Of a DNA stretch of 64,000 nt, positions 47,702-60,500 are shown piece after piece. The notes under the pieces are model-generated. The model ran no database searches, was not told the DNA's origin, and saw only the letters and a program-made list of their open reading frames with translations. The DNA lies in the NCBI RefSeq assembly GCF_013410115.1, contig NZ_JACCCV010000001.1, positions 1 to 64,000 of the forward strand, given 5' to 3'. The DNA is from Tunturiibacter gelidiferens (GTDB lineage Bacteria; Acidobacteriota; Terriglobia; Terriglobales; Acidobacteriaceae). A program made the translations under genes and the position numbers. Positions within the stretch are counted from its first letter, which is position 1. Each line of letters starts with the position of its first letter.

Positions 47702-48775
47702 CTATCTCTTCCCCGTCCCAGGAGGGCACGTCGACTCCCGCACCACCAGTTCGGGATCGACGACGATCTCCTGCGCGTGGTTCCCGCCAGCTGCCGTCCC
47801 AATCTGCAGCAACACCGTCTGCGCCGCCAGCATTCCCATCGTCCGTAGCGGCTGCCGCACCGTCGTCAGCGCGGGATTCTGAAACGCTGCCGATTGCACA
47901 TCGTCAAACCCCACGACCGAAACATCCTGCGGCACGCGCAGCCCAGCCTCCCGCAGCGCCTTGATCGCACCGATCGCCGACACGTCATTGAACGCAAACA
48001 ACGCGGTAAACGTCTCGCCACACGCCATCAGCTTCTGCGTCGCCAGATAGCCCGGCTCATGCGTCGGCTGATCTCCCTCAAGCTGCGTCACCAGCTGCGG
48101 AAGAATCGTCAACCCTCTCCTCTCCATCGCGTGCCGAATTCCCCGCCACCGCGACTCCGTATCGGAGCTGAACTTCTGCCCTTTGATAAATGCCAGCCGT
48201 TTATGCCCCAGCCCACTCAGGTGATCGATGGCAAGCTCCGCCGCCAGCCGGTGGTTCAGGACAATGTTGGTCACACCCTTCGGTTCATGATGGCCCGAAA
48301 CCGTCACCGTCGGAATCGCCCATCGATCCCGCAGCAGTGTGTCCACCGCGATCACGCCCTCCACGGCCCGATCGCGAAACAGCCGTTCGCTCCTCTGAAT
48401 CATCTCTTCGCGATGATGATGGCTGATCAAAAAGTAAAAATAGTCCGCCTGCATCAGCTCATGCTCGATCCCACTTAGCACCAAGGTCGCGTAGCCTTCG
48501 CTTACCTCCGGCACAATCACTCCAACTGTCTGACTACGCCGGTTGCGCAGCGAACGGGCAAACAGATTCGGCCGGTAGTTCAGCTCCTCGGCCGCCTTCA
48601 AGATCCGATCCTGCGTCGCCTTCGGTATCGAACGAGCAGCTGGCGCTCCACTTAGAACCCGAGAAATTGCAGCCATCGACAATCCGAGATGATCCGACAA
48701 GACCTTTAGGCTTGCAGGCTTGTGTTCTTGCGTCTTCAGTTCTTGCGTCGTAGTCTTTTTCACGCGTCCACGCAT
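47702..48775 (-). CDS. LacI/GalR-family transcriptional regulator
   Basis: 357 residues. The helix-turn-helix is SLKVLSDHLGLSMAAISRVL with hinge helix YRPNLFARSLRNRRSQTVGV, then a periplasmic-binding-protein-like effector domain (VIVPEVSEGY, LNHRLAAELAIDHLSGLGH, SVVGFDDVQSAAF, TVRQPLRTMG). It probably senses a sugar. It is divergent, across 442 bp, from the secreted glucoamylase-family enzyme, which is its likely target. Confidence 0.93.
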   Translation of the reverse strand: MRGRVKKTTTQELKTQEHKPASLKVLSDHLGLSMAAISRVLSGAPAARSIPKATQDRILKAAEELNYRPNLFARSLRNRRSQTVGVIVPEVSEGYATLVLSGIEHELMQADYFYFLISHHHREEMIQRSERLFRDRAVEGVIAVDTLLRDRWAIPTVTVSGHHEPKGVTNIVLNHRLAAELAIDHLSGLGHKRLAFIKGQKFSSDTESRWRGIRHAMERRGLTILPQLVTQLEGDQPTHEPGYLATQKLMACGETFTALFAFNDVSAIGAIKALREAGLRVPQDVSVVGFDDVQSAAFQNPALTTVRQPLRTMGMLAAQTVLLQIGTAAGGNHAQEIVVDPELVVRESTCPPGTGKR

Positions 48776-48906
48776 TCATGCAGTCTGTCACAAGTACAGC
48801 TCTTTGTGAGCGTTCCTTAATCCTTGACGGATTACCTTCGGCGGGCTCGACAGGATCCTCGGTACTCTGTCGGAACCCCGACTTGACGCGATCCTCACGC
48901 GGATTC

Positions 48907-48936
48907 TTGACACTTATTTTCCGAAGTGGGCAATAT
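48907..48936 (+). promoter_or_regulatory. Candidate sigma-70-type promoter in the LacI / hydrolase gap
   Basis: TTGACA (48907-48912) and CAATAT (48931-48936) separated by 18 bp, pointing at the glucoamylase-family gene with a leader of about 275 nt. A weak match to the -10 consensus. I found no convincing LacI-type palindrome in the remaining 442-bp gap. Confidence 0.35.
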
Positions 48937-49217
48937 CCACGTAGGCAAACCTTTGCCCAACCAGCCGACAATGCGATCGCCGTCCCACAACTCAACTCCA
49001 CATGCGAGTTCCAGCCACTCGACTCGAAGTCTCTGGCAAAGCCTCTGCCCGGGGAAAAATCGCACAGCATCGACCTGCCCACCCGCAGCATCCAAGTAGC
49101 AAGTCTGTTCCAGCTCCTCACCAGACCGGGACATGCTCTACAACGTCCGCGTTACTTTTATACGATTCACAGCGTCAGACACGTCTGCAGTCCTGGCAGG
49201 AACGTACGATAGAGAGA

Positions 49218-50642
49218 ATGAGTTTCAGCACCTCGACTCCGCCTAAAATCACGCGACGCAGCGCGACTAAACTCCTCGGCGGAGCCATTCTGTCTGGTTT
49301 TGCAGCATTCCCTCTCGAGGCGCAACAGGCAACCTCGCCCCAACCGTCATACACACGGCTGCTAAGCGACGAAGACATCGCCTTTCTCGAAGAGATGGAA
49401 CGCGCGGGCTGCCTCTACTTCACCGAACAGGCCGACGCGGCCACCGGACAGGTCCTCGACCGCGCCACCAACAAGACCGCCACCGGCGAGTTCGACCAGC
49501 ACTTCGCCGCCAGCATCGCCGCCACCGGCTTCGGGCTCACCTCACTCTGCATCTCCGACAGGCGCGGCTACCTCGACACCAATCGCATCAAAAAGCAAGT
49601 CATCACCACGCTCGACTTCCATCTCAACAAGATGCCGAACGAGCACGGCTTCTTCTACCACTTCAGCGACGTTAAAACCGGCAAGCCCCTCATCAACGTC
49701 GAAGTGTCCTCCATCGACACAGCCATCTTCCTCTGCGGCGTCCTCACCGTCCGCGCCTACTTCGCCGATCCCCAAATTACCTCCCTCGCCACTCAGCTCT
49801 ACAACCGCGTCGACTGGCCCTGGATGCTCAACGGCGGCAAAACCTTCTCCATGGGCTGGCGCCCCGAGACCGGCTTCATCTCCACCCGGTGGGACCACTA
49901 CAGCGAACTGATGATGCTCTATCTCCTCGCCATCGGTTCGCCCACCAATCCCATCCCCCCAGACTCCTGGAGCGCCTTCACCCGGCCTCCCATGACCTTC
50001 GGCCCCTACTCCTACATCAGCGGACGCGACCCTCTCTTCATCCACCAGTTCTCCCACGCCTGGTTCGACTTCGCCGGCAAGCGCGACGCCTACGCCAACT
50101 ACTTCTCCAACTCCATCACCGCCACGCGCGCCCACAAGGCCTTCTGCCTCGGCCTCAAACGCGGCTACACCGACGACTACTGGGGCGTCTCCGCCTCCGA
50201 CTGGGAGCACGGCTACTCCGCCTGGGGAGGCCCTCCCCTCATGGGTCCAGTCGACGGGTCGGTCGTCCCCTGCGCCGCCGCCGGTTCGCTCCCCTTCCTC
50301 CCCCACGACTGCGTCCGCGTCCTCCGCGCCTTGCGTGACAACTTCGGCAAAGACGCCTGGGGACGCTACGGCTTCTGTGACGCCTTCCACCCAGATCTCC
50401 ACTGGTACGACCCCGACGTGCTCGGCATCGACCTCGGAATCAGCGTCCTCATGGCAGAAAATCTCCGCAGCGCCTTCGTCTGGGACACCTTCATGCAGAA
50501 CCCCGAACCGGTCGCCGCGATGAAGGCATGCGGATTCCACAGCGCTCGTCAAACCACCAACCCCTCCGAGCCAAAACCCACCGCCATCCCCAGTCCCAAT
50601 CAGCCCGTAACTCCAAGCACCAATCGCCCACCCAGTCTTTAG
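49218..50642 (+). CDS. Tat-exported glucoamylase-family (PF10091, GH144-like) glycoside hydrolase
   Basis: 474 residues from the ATG at 49218 (AGAGAG upstream); the longer upstream frame is rejected. The twin-arginine motif RRSATKLLGGAILSGF marks a Tat or lipoprotein-like signal. The (alpha/alpha)6-barrel enzyme has typical motifs: WGVSASDWEHGYSAWGGPP, DGSVVPCAAAGSLPF and GIDLGISVLMAENLRS, with acidic residues in FFYHF and DDYWG regions. GH144 members cleave beta-1,2-glucan; specificity here is not proven. A Pro/Thr-rich tail follows at the C-terminus. Likely controlled by the divergent LacI protein. Confidence 0.85.
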   Translation: MSFSTSTPPKITRRSATKLLGGAILSGFAAFPLEAQQATSPQPSYTRLLSDEDIAFLEEMERAGCLYFTEQADAATGQVLDRATNKTATGEFDQHFAASIAATGFGLTSLCISDRRGYLDTNRIKKQVITTLDFHLNKMPNEHGFFYHFSDVKTGKPLINVEVSSIDTAIFLCGVLTVRAYFADPQITSLATQLYNRVDWPWMLNGGKTFSMGWRPETGFISTRWDHYSELMMLYLLAIGSPTNPIPPDSWSAFTRPPMTFGPYSYISGRDPLFIHQFSHAWFDFAGKRDAYANYFSNSITATRAHKAFCLGLKRGYTDDYWGVSASDWEHGYSAWGGPPLMGPVDGSVVPCAAAGSLPFLPHDCVRVLRALRDNFGKDAWGRYGFCDAFHPDLHWYDPDVLGIDLGISVLMAENLRSAFVWDTFMQNPEPVAAMKACGFHSARQTTNPSEPKPTAIPSPNQPVTPSTNRPPSL

Positions 50643-50737
50643 GAGGCCCGTCTCCAGCAGCCCCGCCTTAGCCCATCTGCGAATGCACCAGGATCCCTTC
50701 CGACCAACGGGAGGACCATGCCGCAAACCTATCAAGA

Positions 50738-50796
50738 CCGGTATACACGTCACGAAGTGACCGCTCTCCGCGCAGGAGGCCCGTCCGGCAGGACAC
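50738..50796. repeat. Dispersed two-hairpin element, copy 3
   Basis: Same element and orientation as copies 1 and 2. Both hairpins are intact (GTCAC-gaa-GTGAC at 50749-50761; GTCC/GGAC at the right end); the linker between them differs most. It lies in the convergent gap between the hydrolase and ligA. Confidence 0.8.
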
Positions 50797-50808
50797 GCTC
50801 TCTCGCAA

Positions 50809-53004
<2,196 letters not shown>

Positions 53005-53032
53005 TCAACCTGTCCCTGCATCTCACTCTTAT

Positions 53033-53938
53033 ATGCCCTACCGCCTTCGCCGCTACCCACCGCCGCCTCCGGCCAACCAGGACGCGCAGAAAAATCTCGA
53101 GCGCCCCAGCGCCCAGGACATCTACGAGCAGGTCGCCAACAACGCCCGCCAGGAGCTCGGCCGATCCAGCGTCTCCCTCGCCATCTCCGGTCTCGCCGGC
53201 GGCATCTTCATGGGCCTCTCCGCTCTTGGCAACGCCATCGCCATCGCGCTCCTCACCACCCCCGGCACCGTCCCCTCCCACACCATCTTCTTCGTCGGCA
53301 AGATGTTCTACCCCCTCGGCTTCATCGTCGTCATCCTTGGCCGCTCCCAGCTCTTCACCGAAAACACCCTCTACCCAGTAGCCCTCGTCCTCGCCGAAAA
53401 GAAGCACTTCTGGAAGACCCTTCGTCTCTGGGCCACCGTCCTTCCCGCAAACGTCCTTGGCGCTCTCACCTTCGCCGCCCTCGCCGCCCTAACCGACGCC
53501 GTCAACCCAAGCGTCGTGCAAGCCCTCGCAGGCCTCGGCCTCGAAGCCATCCACAACCCCGCCGCCACCATCTTCTGGAGCGGCGTCATGGGCGGCTGGA
53601 TCATCGCCACCGTCGCCTGGCTCGTCTCCGGATCACACTCCATCACCGGCTCCGTCATGATCATCTGGATGTTGACCTTCGTCGTCGGTCTCGGCAACTT
53701 CGCCCACTGCATCGCCACCAGCGGCGAAATCCTCACCGCCGTCCTCATCGGCAAAGCCGCATGGACCAGCTATCTCACCTGGCTCCTCTTTGCCGTAGCC
53801 GGCAACATCTGCGGCGGCGTTGGCATGGTCACCCTCCTCGAATACGGTCAGGTCATCTACGGTGGCGACGCCGACGCCGAAGCCATCGCCCCCCATCCGA
53901 AGGAAGAGTCAAAGACCGAAGAGTCTGCAAAAGCCTAA
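53033..53938 (+). CDS. Formate/nitrite transporter (FNT) family channel
   Basis: 301 residues with six membrane segments. Family motifs GLAGGIFMGL, FFVGKMFYPLGFIVV, GRSQLFTENTLY and the second repeat with GVMGGWIIATVAWLV and FAHCIATSGE support a pentameric FNT channel for formate, nitrite or hydrosulfide-like anions. The Pro-rich N-terminus and acidic Lys/Glu tail are cytoplasmic. No strong RBS is visible before the ATG. It precedes the MDR oxidoreductase by about 80 bp. Confidence 0.92.
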   Translation: MPYRLRRYPPPPPANQDAQKNLERPSAQDIYEQVANNARQELGRSSVSLAISGLAGGIFMGLSALGNAIAIALLTTPGTVPSHTIFFVGKMFYPLGFIVVILGRSQLFTENTLYPVALVLAEKKHFWKTLRLWATVLPANVLGALTFAALAALTDAVNPSVVQALAGLGLEAIHNPAATIFWSGVMGGWIIATVAWLVSGSHSITGSVMIIWMLTFVVGLGNFAHCIATSGEILTAVLIGKAAWTSYLTWLLFAVAGNICGGVGMVTLLEYGQVIYGGDADAEAIAPHPKEESKTEESAKA

Positions 53939-54019
53939 GCCCTTCCCTCTGAAATTCGCGCCCTTTCGCCAGCGCAATCATCCAAAACGTACGCCTAAGA
54001 CCGCAGGAGCGTACTCAAC

Positions 54020-55018
54020 ATGCCCGACACAGTAAAGATGGTCCGCTTTCACAAAATCGGTGGCCCCGAAGTCCTCCAGTTCGACGAACTCCCTCTCCCC
54101 GAACCAGGCAAGGGCGAGGTTCGTCTCCGCGTCAGAGCCATCGGACTCAACCGCGCCGAGAGCATGTTCTTCCACGACCGCTACCTGGAAACGCCCGTTC
54201 TCCCGTCCACAAACGGCTACGAAGCCTCCGGCATCGTCGAAGCTGTCGGTCCCGGCGTGGACCCCAGTTGGATAGGCAAGAAAGCCAGCACCACCCCGGC
54301 CTTCTCTCTCAACCACTACGGCGTCTACGGAGAGGTCGCCATCGTCCCCATCCACGCAGTTGCCGAGTACCCTTCCAAGCTCTCCTACGAAGAAGGCACC
54401 AGCATCTGGATGCAGTACATCACCGCCTACGGCGCACTCATCCACTACGGCCACCTCACCAAGGGCGACTACGTCATCATCACCGCAGCCAGCAGCAGCG
54501 TCGGATTAGCCGCTATCGAGATCGCCAAAGCCGAAGGCGCCATCAGCATCGCCACCACGCGCACCTCAGCCAAAAAAGCCGAACTCCTCGCCTTAGGCGC
54601 CGATCACGTCATCGTCACCGACGAAGAGAACCTCGTAGCCCGCGTCAATCAAATCACTTCCAATCAAGGTGCACGTCTCGTCTTCGATCCCATCGGGGGC
54701 AAAGGTCTCGAAGCGCTCGCCAACGCCACCGCAGTCCAGGGCACCATCTTCGAATATGGCGCGCTGGCCATGGAGCCAACTCCCTACCCCCTCTTCACCG
54801 CACTGAACAAGCGCCTGATCATCCAGGGCTATACCCTGCGAGACATCCTCGCCAACCCAATTAAGTCACAAAATGCGAGAAAGTACGTCTTCGACAACCT
54901 CGTCGCCGGCAACTTCAAACCCCGCATCGACAAGACCTTCCCCTTCGCACAGATCGTCGAAGCCCACCGCTACATGGAATCAAACGTGCAAATAGGAAAA
55001 ATCGTAGTCACACTCTAG
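54020..55018 (+). CDS. Zinc-independent MDR oxidoreductase (quinone oxidoreductase-like)
   Basis: 332 residues. Medium-chain dehydrogenase fold: N-terminal GroES-like domain (GPEVLQFDELPLPEPG, IGLNRAESMF) and Rossmann domain with ITAASSSVGLAAIEIAKAEG, where the usual Gly-rich loop has Ser-rich AASSSVG. The zinc-binding Cys/His set of alcohol dehydrogenases is absent, so it is probably an NADPH-dependent quinone or enone reductase. AGGAG precedes the ATG at 54020. Confidence 0.88.
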   Translation: MPDTVKMVRFHKIGGPEVLQFDELPLPEPGKGEVRLRVRAIGLNRAESMFFHDRYLETPVLPSTNGYEASGIVEAVGPGVDPSWIGKKASTTPAFSLNHYGVYGEVAIVPIHAVAEYPSKLSYEEGTSIWMQYITAYGALIHYGHLTKGDYVIITAASSSVGLAAIEIAKAEGAISIATTRTSAKKAELLALGADHVIVTDEENLVARVNQITSNQGARLVFDPIGGKGLEALANATAVQGTIFEYGALAMEPTPYPLFTALNKRLIIQGYTLRDILANPIKSQNARKYVFDNLVAGNFKPRIDKTFPFAQIVEAHRYMESNVQIGKIVVTL

Positions 55019-55162
55019 AGTCGATAGCTGTAGAGAAAATCTCTAACGTCGCTGGATTGTGTGATCCGTCATCTCGACCGTAGTCGCGCAGTCATATCGC
55101 GCGACGCAGTGGAGAGATCCCTGTATTTCGTCTTTACGCTCGCAGCTGCTGCATCTCCGCTG

Positions 55163-56155
55163 CTACGGCGTCTTATCTTCACCGATATTCAGCATCCTAT
55201 CCACGTTGTTTTTATCGATCAACGAAACGCCCGTATCGATAAAGGTAGGAACCGGCGCAAACGAATCCAGCGAATAGTCCTGCACCAGCGGCTTCAAGGG
55301 ATAGTGATGGATGTCGTCCAGCGCCTTCAGCCCCACCAGCGCCATCGTAAAGGGCTTCTGCGAGATGGTCGAATCGATCGTTCCATCCTTCACCCCCTGC
55401 AACACCGTCTGGTCCGTGTCCATCCCCACCAGCAACCGGTCCTTCACACCCGCCCGCCGAAACGCCTCGGCCACATCTCTACCCGACGCCGCCTCCAGGC
55501 ACACGATCGCATCAACCCGGTTCGCTCCCGTTCGCGACAGATAGTCCCGCGTCTGATCCATCGCCAGACCCGAGTCTCCCTTCATATCGAAGACGTCGAC
55601 AATCTTGATCCCTGGATAGTGCGAGAGCGCATCTTTATAGCCCTTCAACCGCTCATCAATGTTGGGCTGTCCCGGAATCGAAAAGAAAGCCACGTTCCCC
55701 TTGCCATTCAGCTTCGCCGCAACCCGTTGTCCGCCCAGCCGCCCCGCCTGCAGGTTGTTCGTCCCGATGAAGTACAGCCGGCCACTCCCCGGAGCATCGG
55801 AGTCCATCGTGATCACCGGAATCCCCGCCCCCAGCGCAGCTCTAATCTCCGGAGCCATCAACTCCGCGCTCGCCACCGACACCAGGATCCCCGCAGGCTT
55901 TCGCGCCACCACCGTACGAAACTCCGCAACCTCGCCCTGCGGATCGAACGTCGTCGTCCCGCGCATCTCGGCCGAAACCCCATACTGAACCGCCGCCTTC
56001 TGAAACCCGGCATTCGCCGCCTTCCAGTAGGGCAGGTTGATGTTCGTAGCAATCAGGTAATAATGTTCGTCTTTGCTGTGTCGGGTGCATCCCGCAAGCA
56101 CTGGAAGGAACATAGCCAAGAGCACAAAAAGAGGTCGTCTCATAAAAGAGTTCAT
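55163..56155 (-). CDS. Sugar-type periplasmic-binding lipoprotein (copy 1)
   Basis: 330 residues from the ATG at 56155 (AGAGGA 5 bp upstream). Lipoprotein signal FVLLAMFLPVLAGC, then a Peripla_BP_4 fold like RbsB/TorT: YYLIATNINLPYW, LVSVASAELMAPEIRAALGA, PVITMDSDAP, FIGTNNLQAGRLGG, GIKIVDVFDMKGDSG, DGTIDSTISQKPF. It binds a small ligand, probably a sugar, at the outer face of the inner membrane. It follows a close paralogue and has no permease or ATPase nearby, so it may serve a sensor or a distant transporter. Confidence 0.9.
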   Translation of the reverse strand: MNSFMRRPLFVLLAMFLPVLAGCTRHSKDEHYYLIATNINLPYWKAANAGFQKAAVQYGVSAEMRGTTTFDPQGEVAEFRTVVARKPAGILVSVASAELMAPEIRAALGAGIPVITMDSDAPGSGRLYFIGTNNLQAGRLGGQRVAAKLNGKGNVAFFSIPGQPNIDERLKGYKDALSHYPGIKIVDVFDMKGDSGLAMDQTRDYLSRTGANRVDAIVCLEAASGRDVAEAFRRAGVKDRLLVGMDTDQTVLQGVKDGTIDSTISQKPFTMALVGLKALDDIHHYPLKPLVQDYSLDSFAPVPTFIDTGVSLIDKNNVDRMLNIGEDKTP

Positions 56156-56361
56156 CGTCATCCTCTGGCAAAAACTTCTGTCCGAAGCCAAAGACGTTGA
56201 ATCAGGCATCGGCTCAGATCACATCTCGCGGGCCAAGATACAAAATCCAAACCACGGAACGAAGGAACCGTCCCGAAATCTCCGCGGCCGCCGAAAGAGT
56301 CCATCTCTTTGCGGCAACCGGAAGACTCTCAGACAAATCGCCAGATACCAAACAGCAAAAT

Positions 56362-57354
56362 CTACTGATTTACCGATCTCTGCTTCTTCATCACAGCGTC
56401 CAGATTCGTCTTATCCACCAGCGCAACTCCCGTATTGACGAAGGTCGGGAACGGAGAATAAGGATCCAGCCCAAAGTCCTGGTCCAGCGGCTTCACAGGA
56501 TAGTGATGAATATCGTCCAGCGCCTTCAATCCCAGAAACGCCATCGCGTACGGCTTTTGAGAGATCGTCGAATCGATCGTTCCATCACCCACCAGCTTCA
56601 GTGTGTCAGAGTCCACATCCATCGCTATCAACAAGCGGTCGGTGACATTTCTCCGTTTGAAGGCCTCCGCTACGTTCGCACCCGACCGGGAGTCCAGGCA
56701 GATGAACGCGTCGATCTTCGCCGGCCCCTTCCGCTCAAGGTACTCACCCGCCTTATCCATCGCCGTCCCCGCATCCGTCTTGATATCGAACACCTCTACG
56801 ATCTTGATCCCGTGATAATCCTCTAAGATGTCCTGATAGCCCTTCAACCGCTCATCCAGGTTCGGCTGCCCCGGATTCGTGAAGAACACAACATTTCCTT
56901 TCCCGTTCAGTTGCGCCGCCGCGCGCCTCCCGCCCAGCTTACCCGCCTCGAAGTTGTTTGTCCCGATAAAGTACAACCGCTTGCTCTCCGGCGAATCCGA
57001 GTCGATCGTAATCACCGGAATGCCCGCCGCAATCGCCGCATCGATCTCCGGCTGCATCAGCTGGGAGTTCACAACCTGGACCAGAATCCCTGCAGGCTTC
57101 CTCGCCACCATCGCCTTGAACTCATCCACCTCTGCCTGCGCGTTCAACCCCGCCGGTCCGCGCGTGTCCACAGACACCCCATACTCCGCACCCGCCGCCT
57201 CAAATCCGCTCGCAGCCACCTTCCAATAGGGCAGCGCCGTATTTGTGGCGATCAGATAGTACTGCTCGCTCTTGCTGTGACGGGTGCACCCCGCAATCAG
57301 TGGGAGCACCACCGCTAAAAGCGCAAAAAGATACCGCTTCCTCAAAGTATTCAT
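56362..57354 (-). CDS. Sugar-type periplasmic-binding lipoprotein (copy 2)
   Basis: 330 residues from the ATG at 57354 (GGAGG 6 bp upstream). A much longer open frame to 58875 is the antisense of mfd and is rejected. Lipobox LLAVVLPLIAGC; the same motifs as copy 1 (YYLIATNTALPYW, PVITIDSDSPE, FIGTNNFEAGKLGG, DGTIDSTISQKPY, LKALDDIHHYPVKPL). The two proteins are clearly paralogous over their whole length and equal in size, so this is a tandem duplication. Divergent from mfd. Confidence 0.9.
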   Translation of the reverse strand: MNTLRKRYLFALLAVVLPLIAGCTRHSKSEQYYLIATNTALPYWKVAASGFEAAGAEYGVSVDTRGPAGLNAQAEVDEFKAMVARKPAGILVQVVNSQLMQPEIDAAIAAGIPVITIDSDSPESKRLYFIGTNNFEAGKLGGRRAAAQLNGKGNVVFFTNPGQPNLDERLKGYQDILEDYHGIKIVEVFDIKTDAGTAMDKAGEYLERKGPAKIDAFICLDSRSGANVAEAFKRRNVTDRLLIAMDVDSDTLKLVGDGTIDSTISQKPYAMAFLGLKALDDIHHYPVKPLDQDFGLDPYSPFPTFVNTGVALVDKTNLDAVMKKQRSVNQ

Positions 57355-57507
57355 GTCCATCCTCCGGCAGTATCTCTGTCCGAAGCCGAAAAAATGTCGA
57401 AATCGGGCAGCAGCGCAGGCTCTATTTCCCTGCGGGAGCCAGATACTACTCCAAATCACTCTGCGGAGTAAACCCGTGCAGACTCCGCTTGATAAACTCC
57501 ATACAGC

Positions 57508-60500
57508 ATGGTTCTTCCCTTCGTCCGCGAGCTCCTCGCAGACTTGGAGCATTCTGAAGCTTTTGAGCGTGTACGCCGCCACCTCAGCGGAGGCACGGGG
57601 CGCAGACGTGTCTCCGGACTCACCTTCACCGCACGCGCCCTCTACCTTCCCTTCTTCGTCCGCGTCGCGCAAGCCCCCTGCGTCATCATCGTCGCCGACA
57701 ACAAAGCCGCCGAAGCCCTCCAGGCCGCCGTAATCGCAGCCTGCGAGCTCACCGGCGCACTCCCCGCCGTATCCGTCCTCCGCCTCCCCGCCCACGACGT
57801 CCTCCCCTTCGAAAACCTCTCCCCCCACCCCGAGATCCAGGAGACCCGCGCCGCCACCCTCTGGAAGATCGCCACAGGCCAAGCCAAACTCGTCATCGCA
57901 CCCGTCGAAGCCGCCTGCATGCGTCTCTTCCCCCGCGACTACTACCGCGCCCTCACCCTCCATCTCAAGATCGGCGAAGAGTACATGCCCGACATGCTCG
58001 TCGAGCACCTCCTCTCCGTCGGCTACGCCAAAGTCGACGTCGTCGAGATGCCCGGTCAGGTCACCCTCCGCGGCGGCATTCTCGACGTCTACTCCCCCGA
58101 GATGGACCGCCCCGTCCGCATCGACTTCTTCGGCGACGAGATCGAATCCATCCGCCGCTTCGACCCCGACACCCAGCGCTCCGCCTCCACCCTCGACAGC
58201 GCACTCCTCCTCCCTCTCACCGAAACTCCCGTCACCGACAAGCTCCTCACCGCCATCAACGCCCGCCTCACCCGCGCAGGCAAAGCCGGAGCAGCCCTCG
58301 AAGGCGGCGAAGAGCCCGCCGAACTCCTCACCCACGTCAGCACCCGCACCGGTGAAGCCACCATCTTCCCCGGCTGGGAGTTCTTCGCTCCCGTAGCCGG
58401 CGCCAACCTCACCCTCCTCGATCTTCTCAGCGCCTCCAGCCCCGCGGCCCCGCGCGTCTTCCTCGAAGAACCCGCAATGATCAAAAACCAGGGCGAGCGC
58501 TGGTGGAACAAGATCGAGCAGCGCCACGAGCGCTCCGGCATCGGCAACCTCGTCCGCCCCGAGGACATCTACCTCTCCCCCTGGGATCTCGACGACCGCC
58601 TCCACAAATTTTCCGGCATCGAACTCGACCAGCTCGGTGCCGTCGACATCCTCGACGCCGACCGCAGCGATCTCTCCGAAGTCGACTTCGCCACCCGCCC
58701 CACCATGCGCTTTCACGGCTCCATCCCCGCCATGATTGACGCCATCAACGCCCTCATCAAACAGGAAGCCCGCATCCTCCTCACCGCCCCAAACCAGGGC
58801 GAAGTCGAACGCCTCGCCGGCCTCCTCCAGGAGTATCAACTCCCCTACCGCCTCGGCTCCCGCAACGAGCAACACGGCAGCTCCACCGTCTACACCGAGT
58901 CAAGCTACCTCGGCGGAAACACCATCGACCTCCGCACTCCCGTCATCGTCAAAACCCCCATCGCCGCAGGCGTGCAAATCCTCGAGCTTCGTGAACGAGC
59001 CCTGGACAAAGGCACAGCCCACGGTCAGATCGTAATCTTCGGCGCGCAAGACCTCACCGACGACGCCGACGTAACCACTCGCCCCGTCCGCCGCGGCAAA
59101 TCCAAAGCCGCCGCCTTCATCTCCGACTTTCGCGACCTCGCCGTCGGAGACTACGTAGTCCACGTCGAGCACGGCATCTCCCGCTACTGCGGCCTCCGCG
59201 TCATCGAAGAGAACGACGCCCCGCCACTCGAACTCATGATCCTCGAGTTCGCCGACGAAGCAAAACTCTACGTCCCACTCACGCGCCTCGACCTCATCCA
59301 GAAGTACCGCTCCAGCGAAACCGGCCCACCACCCGAACTCAACAAACTCGGCACCCAAGCCTGGCAGAAAACCAAAGCCCGCGTAAAAAAGGCGATGGCC
59401 GACATGACCGCCGAGCTGCTCAAGCTCTACGCGCAGCGCCAGGCCGCCGTCGGCACGCCCTTCTCGCCCGACACCAACATGCAGCACGAGTTCGAAGACG
59501 CCTTCGACTTCAACGAGACCGACGACCAACTCACCGCCATCGCCGACATCAAGGCCGACATGGAGTCCACTCGCCCCATGGACCGCCTCCTCTGCGGCGA
59601 CGTCGGCTACGGCAAAACCGAAGTCGCCATGCGCGCCGCCTTCAAAGCCGTGCAGGACAGCAAACAGGTAGCCGTGCTCACTCCAACCACGGTACTCAGC
59701 TTCCAGCACTTCGAGTCCTTCAAGAAACGATTCGCCAACTTCCCCGTCAACATCGAGATGATCTCCCGCTTCCGCACCGCCAAAGAGAAAAAGATCATCC
59801 TCGAAAAAGCCGAAGCCGGCAAGATCGACATCCTCATCGGCACCCATGCCGTCCTCTCCAAAGACTTAAAGTTCCAGGACCTCGGCCTCCTCGTAGTCGA
59901 TGAAGAACAGCGCTTCGGCGTCCGCCACAAAGAACGCCTCAAGCAGATGCGTGCCGCCATCGACGTCCTCTCCATGTCCGCGACGCCCATCCCACGCACC
60001 CTGCATATGTCACTGATCGGGTTACGTGATATGTCCGTCATCGAAACCCCACCCAAAGACCGCATGGCCATCCAGACCATCGTCGCCAAGTTCGACGAAA
60101 AGCTCATCCGCACCGCAATCGAGATGGAGCTCGAGCGCGGCGGTCAGATTTACTTCGTCCACAACCGTGTAGAAACCATCTACGACCTTGCCTCAAAGAT
60201 TCGCGAATTAGTCCCGCAAGCCCGCATCGTCATCGGCCACGGCCAGCTCCCCGAAGCCGAACTCGAGCGCGTCATGCTCGCCTTCATGAACCACGAGTAC
60301 GACGTCCTCGTCGCCACCAGCATCATCGAAAACGGCCTCGACATCCCCCTCGCCAACACCATCATCATCAACCGCGCCGACCGCCACGGCCTCTCCGAGC
60401 TCTACCAGCTGCGCGGCCGCGTAGGCCGAAGCAACCGCCGCGCCTATTCCTACTTACTCATTCCACCCGAAACTGAGCTAACCGAAATCGCCCGCCGCCG

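Noticed and set aside
55061..56200. 379-residue + strand frame
   Set aside because: Antisense of the binding-protein gene, Arg/His-rich, no domain or RBS.
57355..58875. N-terminal 507-residue extension of the minus-strand binding protein
   Set aside because: It is antisense to mfd, low-complexity Gly/Asp/Val-rich, and a lipoprotein signal with RBS starts at 57354.
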